Source: an uncultured Collinsella sp. (GTDB taxonomy: Bacteria; Actinomycetota; Coriobacteriia; Coriobacteriales; Coriobacteriaceae). From it: a DNA stretch of 24,787 bases. The stretch lies in NCBI GenBank assembly GCA_959596505.1, contig CAUFWM010000022.1:1-24787 (forward strand). Direction: 5' to 3'. The position numbers and the translations under genes are program-made. The notes below the pieces were generated by a model. That model worked only from the letters and a program-made list of their open reading frames with translations. It was not told the origin of the DNA and did no database searches. The first letter of the stretch is position 1, and every line of letters begins with the position of its first letter. Positions 14,440 through 21,910 of the stretch are shown here, in pieces.

Positions 14440-15036
14440 GGCCTGGAAGGTGTCGCGGTCGGGCGCGAAGGACTGCATGGCCGCGATGGTGCGGTCGAAG
14501 AGCTCGGGAAGCTCCCAGCCCAACATCTCGGCGCCCTGCGAAATCACGTCGCGCGAGCAGCCGGCGGCAAAGCGCTTGTCCTTGAACTTTTTCTTGAGCG
14601 ACTTAGTCGTAAAGTCCATGACGCTTTTGCTCGGACGCATGATCACGGCAGCACCGATCAGGCCGGTGAGCTCGTCGCAAGCAAACAGGATCTTCTCCAT
14701 CTGAAGCTCGGGCTTGGGCAGCGAGGCATTGAAATCGGACGTGTGCGTCTGAATAGCGCGAATGAGTTCGGGCGATGCGCCCTCGCCCTCGAGGATTTCT
14801 GCCGCATAGATGGTGTGGTTCACGGGGTCGTCCTCATGCTCCTCCCAATCCAAGTCGTGCAGCAGGCCGACGATGCCCCAAAACTCCTCGTTCTTGGGAT
14901 CGAACTCGCGCGCAAAGTAGCGCATGGTGCCCTCGACCGTCTCGCCGTGGGTGATGTGGAACGGGTCTTTGTTGTGCTCGTTAAGCAGTTCGAACGCACG
15001 GTCGCGGGTGATTCCGGCGGAAAGCATCTGGGACAT
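14437..15036 (-). CDS. HD-domain protein (putative metal-dependent phosphohydrolase)
   Basis: A 199-residue cytoplasmic protein. The HD-superfamily metal site is visible: His in HITHGETVEGTMRYF near residue 28, and the paired HD in GLLHDLDWEEHED near residue 60, with a further His in VNHTIYAAEIL and QTHTSDF. The substrate is unknown. Proteins of this form are generally annotated as HD hydrolases. The start at 15036 is supported by GGAGG 8 bases upstream on the minus strand; a longer in-frame reading to 15159 has no site. It ends exactly at repeat copy 2, and the terminator lies beyond the repeat. Confidence 0.87.
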   Translation of the reverse strand: MSQMLSAGITRDRAFELLNEHNKDPFHITHGETVEGTMRYFAREFDPKNEEFWGIVGLLHDLDWEEHEDDPVNHTIYAAEILEGEGASPELIRAIQTHTSDFNASLPKPELQMEKILFACDELTGLIGAAVIMRPSKSVMDFTTKSLKKKFKDKRFAAGCSRDVISQGAEMLGWELPELFDRTIAAMQSFAPDRDTFQA

Positions 15037-15128
15037 GGCAATACCTCCAGGTGAGTCGGTGCTAGGACACGGTGTCATTATCGTATATCGCCGTAGCTCA
15101 AGCCGAAAGGCAGAAAAGGTATACGGAG

Positions 15129-15157
15129 AAAAAAGCCGGGCAAACGTGTCGCCCGGC
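15129..15157 (-). terminator. Terminator of proA, beyond repeat copy 3
   Basis: On the minus strand GCCGGGC (15157-15151) pairs with GCCCGGC (15141-15135) and six T follow. It is separated from the proA stop by the family A repeat. Confidence 0.9.
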
Positions 15158-15164
15158 AAAACCG

Positions 15165-15210
15165 CAGATAAAACCTGCCAAAATAAACCTGTCCCTTTTT
15201 GGTAGGTTTA
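15165..15210 (-). repeat. GGGAC-loop palindrome, family A copy 3
   Basis: Minus strand: TAA stop of proA (15208-15210), then ACCTACCAAAAAGGGACAGG and the same remaining sequence as copies 1 and 2. One extra A after the stop and a G-to-A change in the left arm set it apart. Same stop-repeat-terminator order as the other two copies. Confidence 0.92.
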
Positions 15211-16494
15211 GGGGCGAACCTGACCGGTGCCGCGGAGCTTGTATTTGTAGGTGGTGAGGGCCTCGGCGGCGAAGGGGCCGCGAGCGTGGAGCTTTTGGGT
15301 CGAGATGCCGATCTCGGCACCCAGGCCAAACTCGCCGCCGTCGGTGAAGCGCGTGCTGGCGTTGGCGTACACGGCCGAGGCATCGACCGCATCCAGGAAG
15401 CGCTCGCAAGCATCCGTGTCCTCGGCAACGATGGCCTCGGAGTGCATCGTGCCGTAGCGGTTGATGTGTGCGATGGCCTCGTCCTCGTTTGCCACGACCT
15501 TCACGCTCATCTCGAGAGCCAGGTACTCGCGACCCCAGTCCTCCTCAGTCGCGGCGACGTAGTCATCACCCTCGGCAAGCCCGGCATCGGCGCATGCGGC
15601 GCAGGTTGCCTCGTCGCCGTGAATGAACACGCCGTGGTCATGCAGCACGGCCACGACCGCAGGCAAAAACGCATCGGCCACAGCACGGTCGACCAGCAGC
15701 GACTCGGCGGCATTGCACACGCCTACGCGCTGGGTCTTGGCATTAACGATAATGTTGGGTGCCTTATCAAAGTCGGCGGATTCATGCACGTAGATGTGGC
15801 AGTTGCCCGTACCCGTCTCGATCACCGGCACGAGCGACTCGCGCACGCAGCGCTGGATCAGCCCTGCACCGCCGCGCGGAATGAGCACATCGACGATACC
15901 GCGGAGCTTCATGAGCTCGCCAGTGGCCTCGCGGTCGGTGGACTCGATCATCGACACGGCCTCGCGCGGGAAGCCCTTGGCCTCGAGCGCATCGGCCAGC
16001 AGCTCGGCGATCATGGCGCACGAGTGATAGGCCAGCGAACCGCCGCGCAGAATGCAGGCGTTGCCAGTGCGGATGCAGATGCCCGCAGCATCGGCCGTCA
16101 CGTTGGGACGCGCCTCATACACCATGGCGACCAAGCCCAGCGGCACGCTCACGCGGGTCAGATCCACGCCGCTTGCAAGCACGCGGTGGTCTAGTACGCG
16201 GCCGACAGGATCGGGCAGCTCAGCGAGCTTCTCCAGGCCGGCGGCCATGCCCTCGACGCGCTCGGGCGTCAGCAGCAGACGGTCGAGAAGCCCCGCCGAG
16301 GTGCCCGCATCACGCGCCGCGGACATATCGAGCTCATTGGCGGCAACGATGGAATCGACGCCGTCGCGCAGCGCCGCGGCCATGGCGCGCACGGCCTCCT
16401 GGCGCTGGACATCGCTCGCCGTGGCAAGCGCGCCCGAAGCGGCCTTGGCCTCAACGGCAAGATCGTGAACGTAGGTGGCTATATCGACCGACAT
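15208..16494 (-). CDS. proA: Glutamate-5-semialdehyde dehydrogenase (gamma-glutamyl phosphate reductase)
   Basis: Second step of proline synthesis: NADPH-dependent reduction of gamma-glutamyl phosphate to glutamate 5-semialdehyde. At 428 residues it has normal family length. Landmarks are the N-terminal helices (ALATASDVQRQEAVRAMAAA), GLVAMVYEARPNVTADAAG, NACILRGGSLAYHS, LIPRGGAGLI, the catalytic Cys in RVGVCNAAESLLVD and a C-terminal RFTDGGEFGLGAEIGISTQK. Start 16494 follows GAAAGGGCC on the minus strand. It is divergent from the peptidase gene (113-base gap) and on the same strand as proB, with that peptidase gene between them. Confidence 0.97.
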   Translation of the reverse strand: MSVDIATYVHDLAVEAKAASGALATASDVQRQEAVRAMAAALRDGVDSIVAANELDMSAARDAGTSAGLLDRLLLTPERVEGMAAGLEKLAELPDPVGRVLDHRVLASGVDLTRVSVPLGLVAMVYEARPNVTADAAGICIRTGNACILRGGSLAYHSCAMIAELLADALEAKGFPREAVSMIESTDREATGELMKLRGIVDVLIPRGGAGLIQRCVRESLVPVIETGTGNCHIYVHESADFDKAPNIIVNAKTQRVGVCNAAESLLVDRAVADAFLPAVVAVLHDHGVFIHGDEATCAACADAGLAEGDDYVAATEEDWGREYLALEMSVKVVANEDEAIAHINRYGTMHSEAIVAEDTDACERFLDAVDASAVYANASTRFTDGGEFGLGAEIGISTQKLHARGPFAAEALTTYKYKLRGTGQVRP

Positions 16495-16538
16495 GAACGG
16501 CCCTTTCTCTTAGATGTTTGCCAACCATGGTAGCCGAT

Positions 16539-16569
16539 TTGCACGCATCCTCGCAGACGGCGGTAGAAT
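16539..16569 (+). promoter_or_regulatory. Possible promoter of the peptidase gene
   Basis: TTGCAC (16539-16544) and TAGAAT (16564-16569), spacer 19. If used, transcription starts after ATG 16518, so the gene must start at ATG 16608. Confidence 0.35.
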
Positions 16570-16607
16570 TGGTCAACCCGAAACACCGCAACGAATGGAA
16601 GCATCAC

Positions 16608-18026
16608 ATGGCGCTCATCACTTCGTACCACGTCCCCGGCCTCTACGTCGAGGACCACAGCATCGACGTCCCCCTCGACTGGCGCGGCCTGGAGCCCATG
16701 CTTTTGGCCGTCGGCAGTACCATGCGCCGCGGCGCAATGCCGGCGCCCATCGCCGGTGCACCCGAAAGCATCAAGCTCTTCTACCGCGTGGTTTGCGCGC
16801 CCGACCGCATTAACGACGACTTGCCGCTCCTCCTCTTTTTGCAGGGCGGCCCCGGTGGCGAGAGCCCGCGTCCGCTGTCGCCCACAAGCGATGGCTGGAT
16901 CGAGGAGGCCGTCAAGCATTTCCGCGTCGTGCTGCCCGACCAGCGAGGTACCGGGCGCAGCAGCTGCGTAGACGGGCGTACGATCGCGGCTCTGGGCGAT
17001 CGCGCCGAGGCAGCAGGAGCCGATGCCGCACGCTCGCAGGCGGACTTTCTCAAGCGCCACCTCGCCAGTTCCATCGTGCGCGACTTTGAGTACCTGCGCC
17101 TGGTGGGCTTTGGCGGCAAGCCCTGGGTCACACTCGGGCAGAGCTACGGCGGCTTTTTGACGTTGAGCTATCTATCGCTTTTCCCCGAGGGCGTAACGGC
17201 AAGCTTTACCTGCGGCGGCATTCCGCACGTGCCGGCGAGCGCCAGCGAGGTCTACGCGCACACCTTCCCGCGCATGGCGGCCAAGACCCAGCAGTATTAT
17301 GACCGCTACCCCGCCGACGTCGAACGCGTGGCGGCCCTGGCAGATGCCCTCGAGGAGCAAAAGCCCGCACTGCCCGACGGCTCGCCGATGACGGTCGAGC
17401 GCCTGCAGCTCATGGGCAGCGACTTTGGCATGAAGCCGAGCTTTGAGCGCATGCACTGGATTATCGACCACGCGTTTGTTGATGGCGACGGTACGTTGAG
17501 CTGCGGTTCCTCGGTATCCGACAGCTTTTTGATGCACGCCTTCGAGCGCACCAGCACACGCACGAATCCGCTGTACTGGACGCTGCAGGAGTTCATCTAC
17601 GCCGATGGCGACACCATGCCCATCCGCTGGGCCGCGGCAGAAGAGAAGGCACACCGCGCCGAGTTCGACACGCTCGCGCGCCCGCTCATGTTTACCGGCG
17701 AGGCCATGTTCCCGTGGATGTTTGAGCAGATGCCTGAGCTCAAGCCCTTCAAGCTCGCCATGGATCTGCTGATGGAAGACACCAGCTGGGACAAGATCTA
17801 CGACCCGCAGCGCCTGGCGTGCAACGAAGTACCACTCCAGGCTGCGGTGTACTTCGACGACATGTACGTGGATTCGGGCCTGCAGCTCGATACGCTCAGC
17901 CGCATTGGCAACTCGCATGCCTGGGTGACCAACGAGTTTGAGCACGATGGCCTGCACGGCAGCGCGGTGTTCAAGCACCTCTTCGACGAAGCCCTCAACC
18001 GCGGAGACCTGCGCCGAATCTTCTAG
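16608..18026 (+). CDS. Prolyl aminopeptidase-like alpha/beta hydrolase (peptidase family S33)
   Basis: A predicted 472-residue cytoplasmic serine peptidase that would release N-terminal proline from peptides. The oxyanion region is FLQGGPGGESPR, followed by VVLPDQRGTGRSS. The nucleophile elbow is GQSYGGFLTLSY. The C-terminal acid and His are likely in YFDDMYVDSG and FEHDGLHGSAVF. GGPG plus DQRGxGxS are the marks of the proline iminopeptidase group; the actual specificity needs assay. ATG 16608 is chosen over the in-frame ATG 16518 because GGAAG lies 7 bases upstream and a possible promoter lies between the two. It sits between proA and proB on the opposite strand, which fits a role in proline supply. 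Repeats begin two bases after the stop. Confidence 0.85.
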   Translation: MALITSYHVPGLYVEDHSIDVPLDWRGLEPMLLAVGSTMRRGAMPAPIAGAPESIKLFYRVVCAPDRINDDLPLLLFLQGGPGGESPRPLSPTSDGWIEEAVKHFRVVLPDQRGTGRSSCVDGRTIAALGDRAEAAGADAARSQADFLKRHLASSIVRDFEYLRLVGFGGKPWVTLGQSYGGFLTLSYLSLFPEGVTASFTCGGIPHVPASASEVYAHTFPRMAAKTQQYYDRYPADVERVAALADALEEQKPALPDGSPMTVERLQLMGSDFGMKPSFERMHWIIDHAFVDGDGTLSCGSSVSDSFLMHAFERTSTRTNPLYWTLQEFIYADGDTMPIRWAAAEEKAHRAEFDTLARPLMFTGEAMFPWMFEQMPELKPFKLAMDLLMEDTSWDKIYDPQRLACNEVPLQAAVYFDDMYVDSGLQLDTLSRIGNSHAWVTNEFEHDGLHGSAVFKHLFDEALNRGDLRRIF

Positions 18027-18027
18027 C

Positions 18028-18077
18028 AAAGGAGTGTCCCCAACTGCCGGCACAAAAGGAACGTCCCCAGGTGCCGG
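18028..18077 (-). repeat. GGGAC-loop palindrome, family B, one and a half copies
   Basis: CCGGCAC (18047-18053) pairs with GTGCCGG (18071-18077) around a 17-base loop that has GGGGACGTT on the minus strand. AAAGGAGTGTCCCCAACTGCCGG (18028-18050) is repeated 27 bases on with few changes, so a half copy precedes the full one. It starts right after the peptidase TAG stop (18024-18026). GGGAC is antisense to that gene here, unlike at the other stop-adjacent elements. Confidence 0.8.
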
Positions 18078-18128
18078 ACAAGTACCGGCAATGACGATGC
18101 CGCAGGAAGAGGACGGAAAGCGAAAACA

Positions 18129-18316
18129 CCCCTAAGCGAGCAAGGTGACGTGAAAGAGGAGGGCATTGACCTTCTGGTCATGCCCGACGATTGAACGTCA
18201 GATTGCCGCTTAGGGGCGTTTGCAGCGTCAATTGGTTAGGCATAGACCTGATGGTCATGCCTCGCCTTTTGAATGACAAATTGTCGCTCTGGGCGGCGCG
18301 CAGCGTCGACCCGTTA
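18129..18316 (-). repeat. Tandem structured repeat (two units, 77-78 bp period) directly after the proB stop
   Basis: Two units share GCCTAAC...GACGCTG and a bulged hairpin: GGGCAT-t-GACC-ttct-GGTC-ATGCCC (18161-18185) and AGGCAT-a-GACC-tgat-GGTC-ATGCCT (18238-18262). The outer pair changed from G-C to A-T together and the bulge and loop differ, so pairing is conserved. The 18129-18216 unit folds end to end: 10-bp CCCCTAAGCG stem, GCAA/TTGC, TGACGT/ACGTCA, a 9x9 internal loop, then the hairpin. On the minus strand TGTTTTC follows, so it may also terminate proB. The first unit begins within the proB stop codon. Confidence 0.7.
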
Positions 18317-19441
18317 GGCGAAGACGATCAGATTATCTCGATGGATCGCGGGTTTCTCGGCCAGGTCTGCCAGCAGACGGTTGCCGGCAATCTGGTCCTG
18401 GCGACGTCCGGCTGCAAGTTCCAGCACGTCCGAATCGGCCTCGGCGATACCGCGGGCGACGACCATACCGCTCGAATCGCACACGTCGAGCACATCGCCC
18501 TCGGCAAAAGCGCCATCGACCTCGCGAATACCCACCGCAAGCAAGGAAGAACCACGGCTGACCAGCGCCTTCGCGGCGCCGTCATCGACCGTCACCGAGC
18601 CATGCGCCTTGTCACCCAGTGCGATCCACAGCTTGCGGGGCGCAATGTCCAGACGCTCCGCCGGCGGATCGAACAGCGTGCCCACGCTCTCGCCGCGAGC
18701 GAGGCGCACGAGCGCATCGGGCTCCTCGCCCGAGCAAATCACGCTTTGAATGCCCGCCGTCATCAGGATGCGGCTCGCGCGGATCTTGGTGATCATGCCA
18801 CCCGTGCCCACCGAGGTCGAAGAATCGCCCGCCGAGGCGATGATCTTGGCATCGATCTTATGCACGACCGGGACAAACTCAGCCGTTGGGTCCTCATGCG
18901 GATTGGCGGTATAGAGCCCATCGATGTCCGAGAGCGTCACGCACAGATCGGCAGAAACCAAGCAGCTTACGAGCGCCGCCAGCGTGTCGTTGTCGCCAAA
19001 CTTGATCTCGTCGACAGTAACGGTATCGTTCTCGTTGACAACAGGCACCACGCCAAGCTCCACCAGGCGCAGCAGGGCGTCACGTGCGTGCAGGTAGGAC
19101 GTGCGGCGGGCCGTATCGTGGCGCGTGAGCAGCACGAGCGAGGTGAGCAGGTCGCGCGCATGAAACTCCTCGTCGTAGGCCGACGAGATGATGCACTGAC
19201 CAGCCGAGGCGCAGGCCTGCAGGCTCGGCAGGTCGCCGACCGGCTTGCGGTCGAAGCCCAGCACGGGATAGCCGCAGGCGATAGCGCCCGAGCTCACCAC
19301 GACCAGACGCCAGCCGAGCTTGCGCAGGGCTGCGGCCTGGTCGGCAAGCCCGCCGATAAAGGCGCGGTTGACCTTGCCGTCGGCACCCACCACCGTGGAC
19401 GAACCAATCTTTACCACCATCGTTTTATAATAAGTCGTCAT
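18314..19441 (-). CDS. proB: Glutamate 5-kinase
   Basis: First step of proline synthesis: ATP-dependent phosphorylation of glutamate. At 375 residues it has the full two-domain form: an amino-acid kinase domain (MVVKIGSSTV near the N-terminus, VVSSGAIACGYPVLG, VNENDTV, KFGDNDTLAALVSC, ALVSRGSS) and a C-terminal PUA domain (about residues 285-365). Proline feedback inhibition is usual for this family. No ribosome-binding site precedes ATG 19441. An internal ATG at 19420 lies 4 bases after a -10 box, so a leaderless start is possible and would shorten the protein by 7 residues. It is 175 bases downstream of the nicotinate phosphoribosyltransferase gene on the same strand. Confidence 0.96.
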   Translation of the reverse strand: MTTYYKTMVVKIGSSTVVGADGKVNRAFIGGLADQAAALRKLGWRLVVVSSGAIACGYPVLGFDRKPVGDLPSLQACASAGQCIISSAYDEEFHARDLLTSLVLLTRHDTARRTSYLHARDALLRLVELGVVPVVNENDTVTVDEIKFGDNDTLAALVSCLVSADLCVTLSDIDGLYTANPHEDPTAEFVPVVHKIDAKIIASAGDSSTSVGTGGMITKIRASRILMTAGIQSVICSGEEPDALVRLARGESVGTLFDPPAERLDIAPRKLWIALGDKAHGSVTVDDGAAKALVSRGSSLLAVGIREVDGAFAEGDVLDVCDSSGMVVARGIAEADSDVLELAAGRRQDQIAGNRLLADLAEKPAIHRDNLIVFA

Positions 19442-19453
19442 ACGTCAAACCAA
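19425..19453 (-). promoter_or_regulatory. Possible leaderless promoter of proB
   Basis: Minus strand: TTGGTT (19448-19453), 17-base spacer, TTATAA (19425-19430). The start point would fall at or beside the ATG at 19418-19420. Confidence 0.4.
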
Positions 19454-19477
19454 TCGAATGTTGAGCAGGCGGGCGAG

Positions 19478-19622
19478 AAAATGATCCGTTTTCCTCCGTC
19501 GCATGCGGATCACCGGAGAAGTCGCAAGGCCAACTGATCCGTTTTCCTCCGTCGCATGCGGATCACCGGAGAAGCCGCAAGGCCAACTGATCCGTTTTCC
19601 TCCGTCCCCTTCGGATCATTTT
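19478..19622 (-). repeat. GGGAC-loop palindrome family C expanded into a 53-bp tandem array
   Basis: AAAATGATCCG (19478-19488) and CGGATCATTTT (19612-19622) bound the array. Units start at 19482, 19535 and 19588: two full 53-bp units differing at one base, plus a partial unit. Each has TGATCCG and CGGATCA arms around a 17-base loop; the loop next to the stop codon carries GGGGACGG, the other two have the variant GCGACGG. The TGA stop of the nicotinate phosphoribosyltransferase gene (19616-19618) is part of the outer arm. Confidence 0.9.
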
Positions 19623-21121
19623 GCCCAGGGGAAGGCCGAAGCCGCGGCCATGTTCTTGCGCACGAGCTCGTCGCGCACCTGTGCCAGGCCCTGCTCCATG
19701 CCCACCACATAAGTCTGCGGGTACAGGAAGCGCTTGTAGACCGGATCCAGATGGTCCAGTGCCCAGGTGCAACGCTCGCGTGCGTCCTCAATGCTCTCGC
19801 GCGGGGCAACGGCACTGCCATCGCGCACGATCGGCGCCAGCAGCTCGCGATACTCAAGCTCGGAAACGTCGGTCACCAGGGCGGCATCGTTCACGGCCAC
19901 GAGGGTATTGCCACGCGCGGCGCCCTCCCCCGCCAGATGGTCCTCGTCATAGATCATGTCGCAGATCGGGCCGCCAAAGCCATCGTAATAGCGGCGCACG
20001 CGCTGCACGCCCGGGATCGTGCGCTTGTAGGGCTGCTCGGAGAGCTTAACCACCGGCGTCCACGGGTCCGTCTCGCTCGCACGGCGGGCGGAAAGCTTGT
20101 ACACGCCGCCCAGCGCCGGCTGGTCATAGCAGGTCGCGAGCTTGGTGCCCACGCCAAAGCTATCGATAGGCGCACCCTGGTCGAGCAGTGACTGAATCGT
20201 GTACTCGTCAAGATCGTTGGAAACCGAGATCCCCACATAGGGCAGGCCCTCGGCATCAAAACGGCCGCGCACATACTTGGAGAGCTTGGCGAGGTCGCCC
20301 GAGTCAATGCGAATAGCCGACAGGCGCTCGCCCACCGCCTCCATCTCCTTGGCAACCGTAATGGCATGCTCGCAGCCCTCACGCACATCGTAGGTGTCGA
20401 TGAGCAGCGTACAGTTCTTGGGGCTCGACTTGGCAAAGGCGCGGAAGGCCTCGAGCTCGGAATCGAAGCTCATCACCCAGCTGTGCGCATGCGTGCCAAA
20501 GACGGGAATACCGTAGCGGCGCCCGGCGAGTACATTGGACGTAGAGGAGCAGCCGGCAACGTAGCTCGCGCGCGCGACGGCCAGGCCGCCATCGGGACCC
20601 TGGGCGCGGCGCAGGCCAAACTCGGCCACGGGACGGCCGTCCGCCGCCAACACCACGCGCGCCGTCTTGGTGGCGACAAGTGTCTGGAAGCCGACGATGT
20701 TGAGCAGCGCCGTCTCGAGCAGCTGGCACTCCAACGCGGGGCCGGTGACGCGCACCATGGGCTCGCGCGGAAAGACGAGCTCGCCCTCGGGGACGGCGTC
20801 GATGTTTACATGCGCACGAAAATCGCGCAGGTAGTCGAGGAATCCAGGCTTGAACATCGCGCCGCCGGCCGGGGCCTGGAGCGAGGCGAGGTAGTCGATG
20901 TCCTCGGGCGTAAAGCGCAGGTTCTCGACCAGCTCGGGCAGCTCGGCGGTACCGCACATGACGGCGTAGGCGCTACCAAAGGGATGGTCGCGGTAAAACG
21001 CGGTAAAACAACCCTGCTCGTTGGCCTTGCCGCTCTCCCACAGGCCCTGGGCCATAGTGAGCTCGTACAGATCGGTGAGCATTGCAATGTCGGTGGGATG
21101 CGAGATGTCGGTCAAAGCCAT
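19616..21121 (-). CDS. pncB: Nicotinate phosphoribosyltransferase
   Basis: NAD salvage: nicotinate + PRPP + ATP to nicotinate mononucleotide. At 501 residues it matches the long bacterial form. The N-terminus is the family's LTDLYELTMAQGLWESG with CFTAFYRDHPFGSAY. FGTHAHSWVMSF holds the conserved His region of the family, and RIDSGDLAKLSKYVR and GVGTKLATCYDQPALGGVYKL are the phosphoribosyl-binding stretches. Start 21121 follows GAAAGGTCG on the minus strand. The last codon pair AAA TGA is shared with the family C repeat, so the end of the coding sequence forms part of a hairpin arm. No terminator other than that array separates it from proB. Confidence 0.95.
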   Translation of the reverse strand: MALTDISHPTDIAMLTDLYELTMAQGLWESGKANEQGCFTAFYRDHPFGSAYAVMCGTAELPELVENLRFTPEDIDYLASLQAPAGGAMFKPGFLDYLRDFRAHVNIDAVPEGELVFPREPMVRVTGPALECQLLETALLNIVGFQTLVATKTARVVLAADGRPVAEFGLRRAQGPDGGLAVARASYVAGCSSTSNVLAGRRYGIPVFGTHAHSWVMSFDSELEAFRAFAKSSPKNCTLLIDTYDVREGCEHAITVAKEMEAVGERLSAIRIDSGDLAKLSKYVRGRFDAEGLPYVGISVSNDLDEYTIQSLLDQGAPIDSFGVGTKLATCYDQPALGGVYKLSARRASETDPWTPVVKLSEQPYKRTIPGVQRVRRYYDGFGGPICDMIYDEDHLAGEGAARGNTLVAVNDAALVTDVSELEYRELLAPIVRDGSAVAPRESIEDARERCTWALDHLDPVYKRFLYPQTYVVGMEQGLAQVRDELVRKNMAAASAFPWAK

Positions 21122-21202
21122 GGGGCGACCTTTCGGATGCGTGGTACAGAATTTGAGGGTTGACGAGGCGGACGTGCGGGCATGGAGCCCGGCGCGAACA
21201 GG

Positions 21203-21667
21203 TTAGTGCAGGCCCATGCTGCCGGTGATCGTGTAGACCATAAAGACGATAAACGCGATGAGGGCGAGCACAATGATGATTTTTTGAGCCGGAGCCATGC
21301 CGGGGATCTCGCCCTCGGCTGTAGGCTCCTTGGAGGTGACCATGCGCTGGGCAAAGGTCATCTCGTCACGGCTCGGTTTGGGCTCGACGGGCTTGGGATG
21401 AGCCACCTTTTTAGGTTGAGGTTTGGGTGCGGCAGGCGCAGGCTTCGCGGCGGCGGGCTTGGGCGCGGGCACGGGCACGGGCTTGGGCGCGGACACGGCG
21501 TTCGCGGCGGCCTCCTGGCCCTTCGCGCGCTCGGCACGCAGGGCAGTCAGCTCCTCACGCTCGCGACGAGCCTCTTCCTGAGCCTCGCGGCGGGCCTTCT
21601 CGGCGCGGAGCTCTTCCAACTCGGCGCGCTCCTCGTCGGACAATGGTTGGGACTCAAGCTCGGCCAT
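21203..21667 (-). CDS. Small coiled-coil, single-pass membrane protein, function unknown
   Basis: The family of this 154-residue protein is not recognised. Residues 1-55 are highly charged and helical (SDEERAELEELRAEKARREA...), a likely coiled coil. Residues 58-100 are a Pro/Ala/Lys linker (repeats of PAPKPAAAKPAP type). A conserved-looking DEMTFAQRMVTSKEP follows, then a single membrane helix at about 127-148 (IIIVLALIAFIVFMVYTITG) and a short tail. The orientation is probably N-in, tail-anchored; this is inference. Start 21667 has GAAAGGGCGG upstream on the minus strand; extending the frame to 21904 would run through the tRNA-Ala gene and is rejected. Confidence 0.78.
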   Translation of the reverse strand: MAELESQPLSDEERAELEELRAEKARREAQEEARREREELTALRAERAKGQEAAANAVSAPKPVPVPAPKPAAAKPAPAAPKPQPKKVAHPKPVEPKPSRDEMTFAQRMVTSKEPTAEGEIPGMAPAQKIIIVLALIAFIVFMVYTITGSMGLH

Positions 21668-21686
21668 GGTACCGCCCTTTCTTTTT

Positions 21687-21718
21687 AAAAAAAGCCGCCG
21701 ACACAATGTCAGCGGCTT
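21687..21718 (-). terminator. Terminator of tRNA-Ala
   Basis: AAGCCGC (21692-21698) pairs with GCGGCTT (21712-21718), with inner GACA/TGTC; on the minus strand seven T follow. It separates tRNA-Ala from the coiled-coil gene, whose ribosome-binding site begins right after. Confidence 0.9.
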
Positions 21719-21732
21719 ATCAAATCCAAGGG

Positions 21733-21805
21733 TGGAGACGAAGGGAGTCGAACCCTCGGCCTCTGCCATGCGACGGCAGCGCTCTCCCAACTGAGCTACG
21801 TCCCC
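21733..21805 (-). tRNA. tRNA-Ala(CGC)
   Basis: A 73-nt cloverleaf: acceptor GGGGACG with CGTCTCC, D arm AGCTCAGTTGGGAGAGC, anticodon stem CTGCC/GGCAG with loop GTCGCAT (anticodon CGC, reads GCG), T arm GAGGGTTCGACTCCCTT. CCA is not encoded (CCC follows the discriminator A). Confidence 0.95.
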
Positions 21806-21910
21806 AGGACAAGTTGATATTTTACCTACGGCTCGCCAACTGTCAACGCCCAATAACCAGTCTTTTTGAGACGGGGCCATTTTGACTACCTTTCGAGCAA
21901 GCATTCCACT

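Noticed and set aside
18222..18319. GTTAGGC sites resembling integron attC core sites
   Set aside because: GTTRRRY occurs twice at the ends of the tandem repeat, but there is no integrase, no cassette genes and no matching attC arm layout; the sites follow from the repeat unit.
19478..19622. CRISPR-like array
   Set aside because: The 53-bp units are contiguous, with no variable spacers and no cas genes.
21668..21904. Longer N-terminus for the coiled-coil membrane protein
   Set aside because: The extension would translate through the tRNA-Ala gene and its terminator; ATG 21667 has a good ribosome-binding site.
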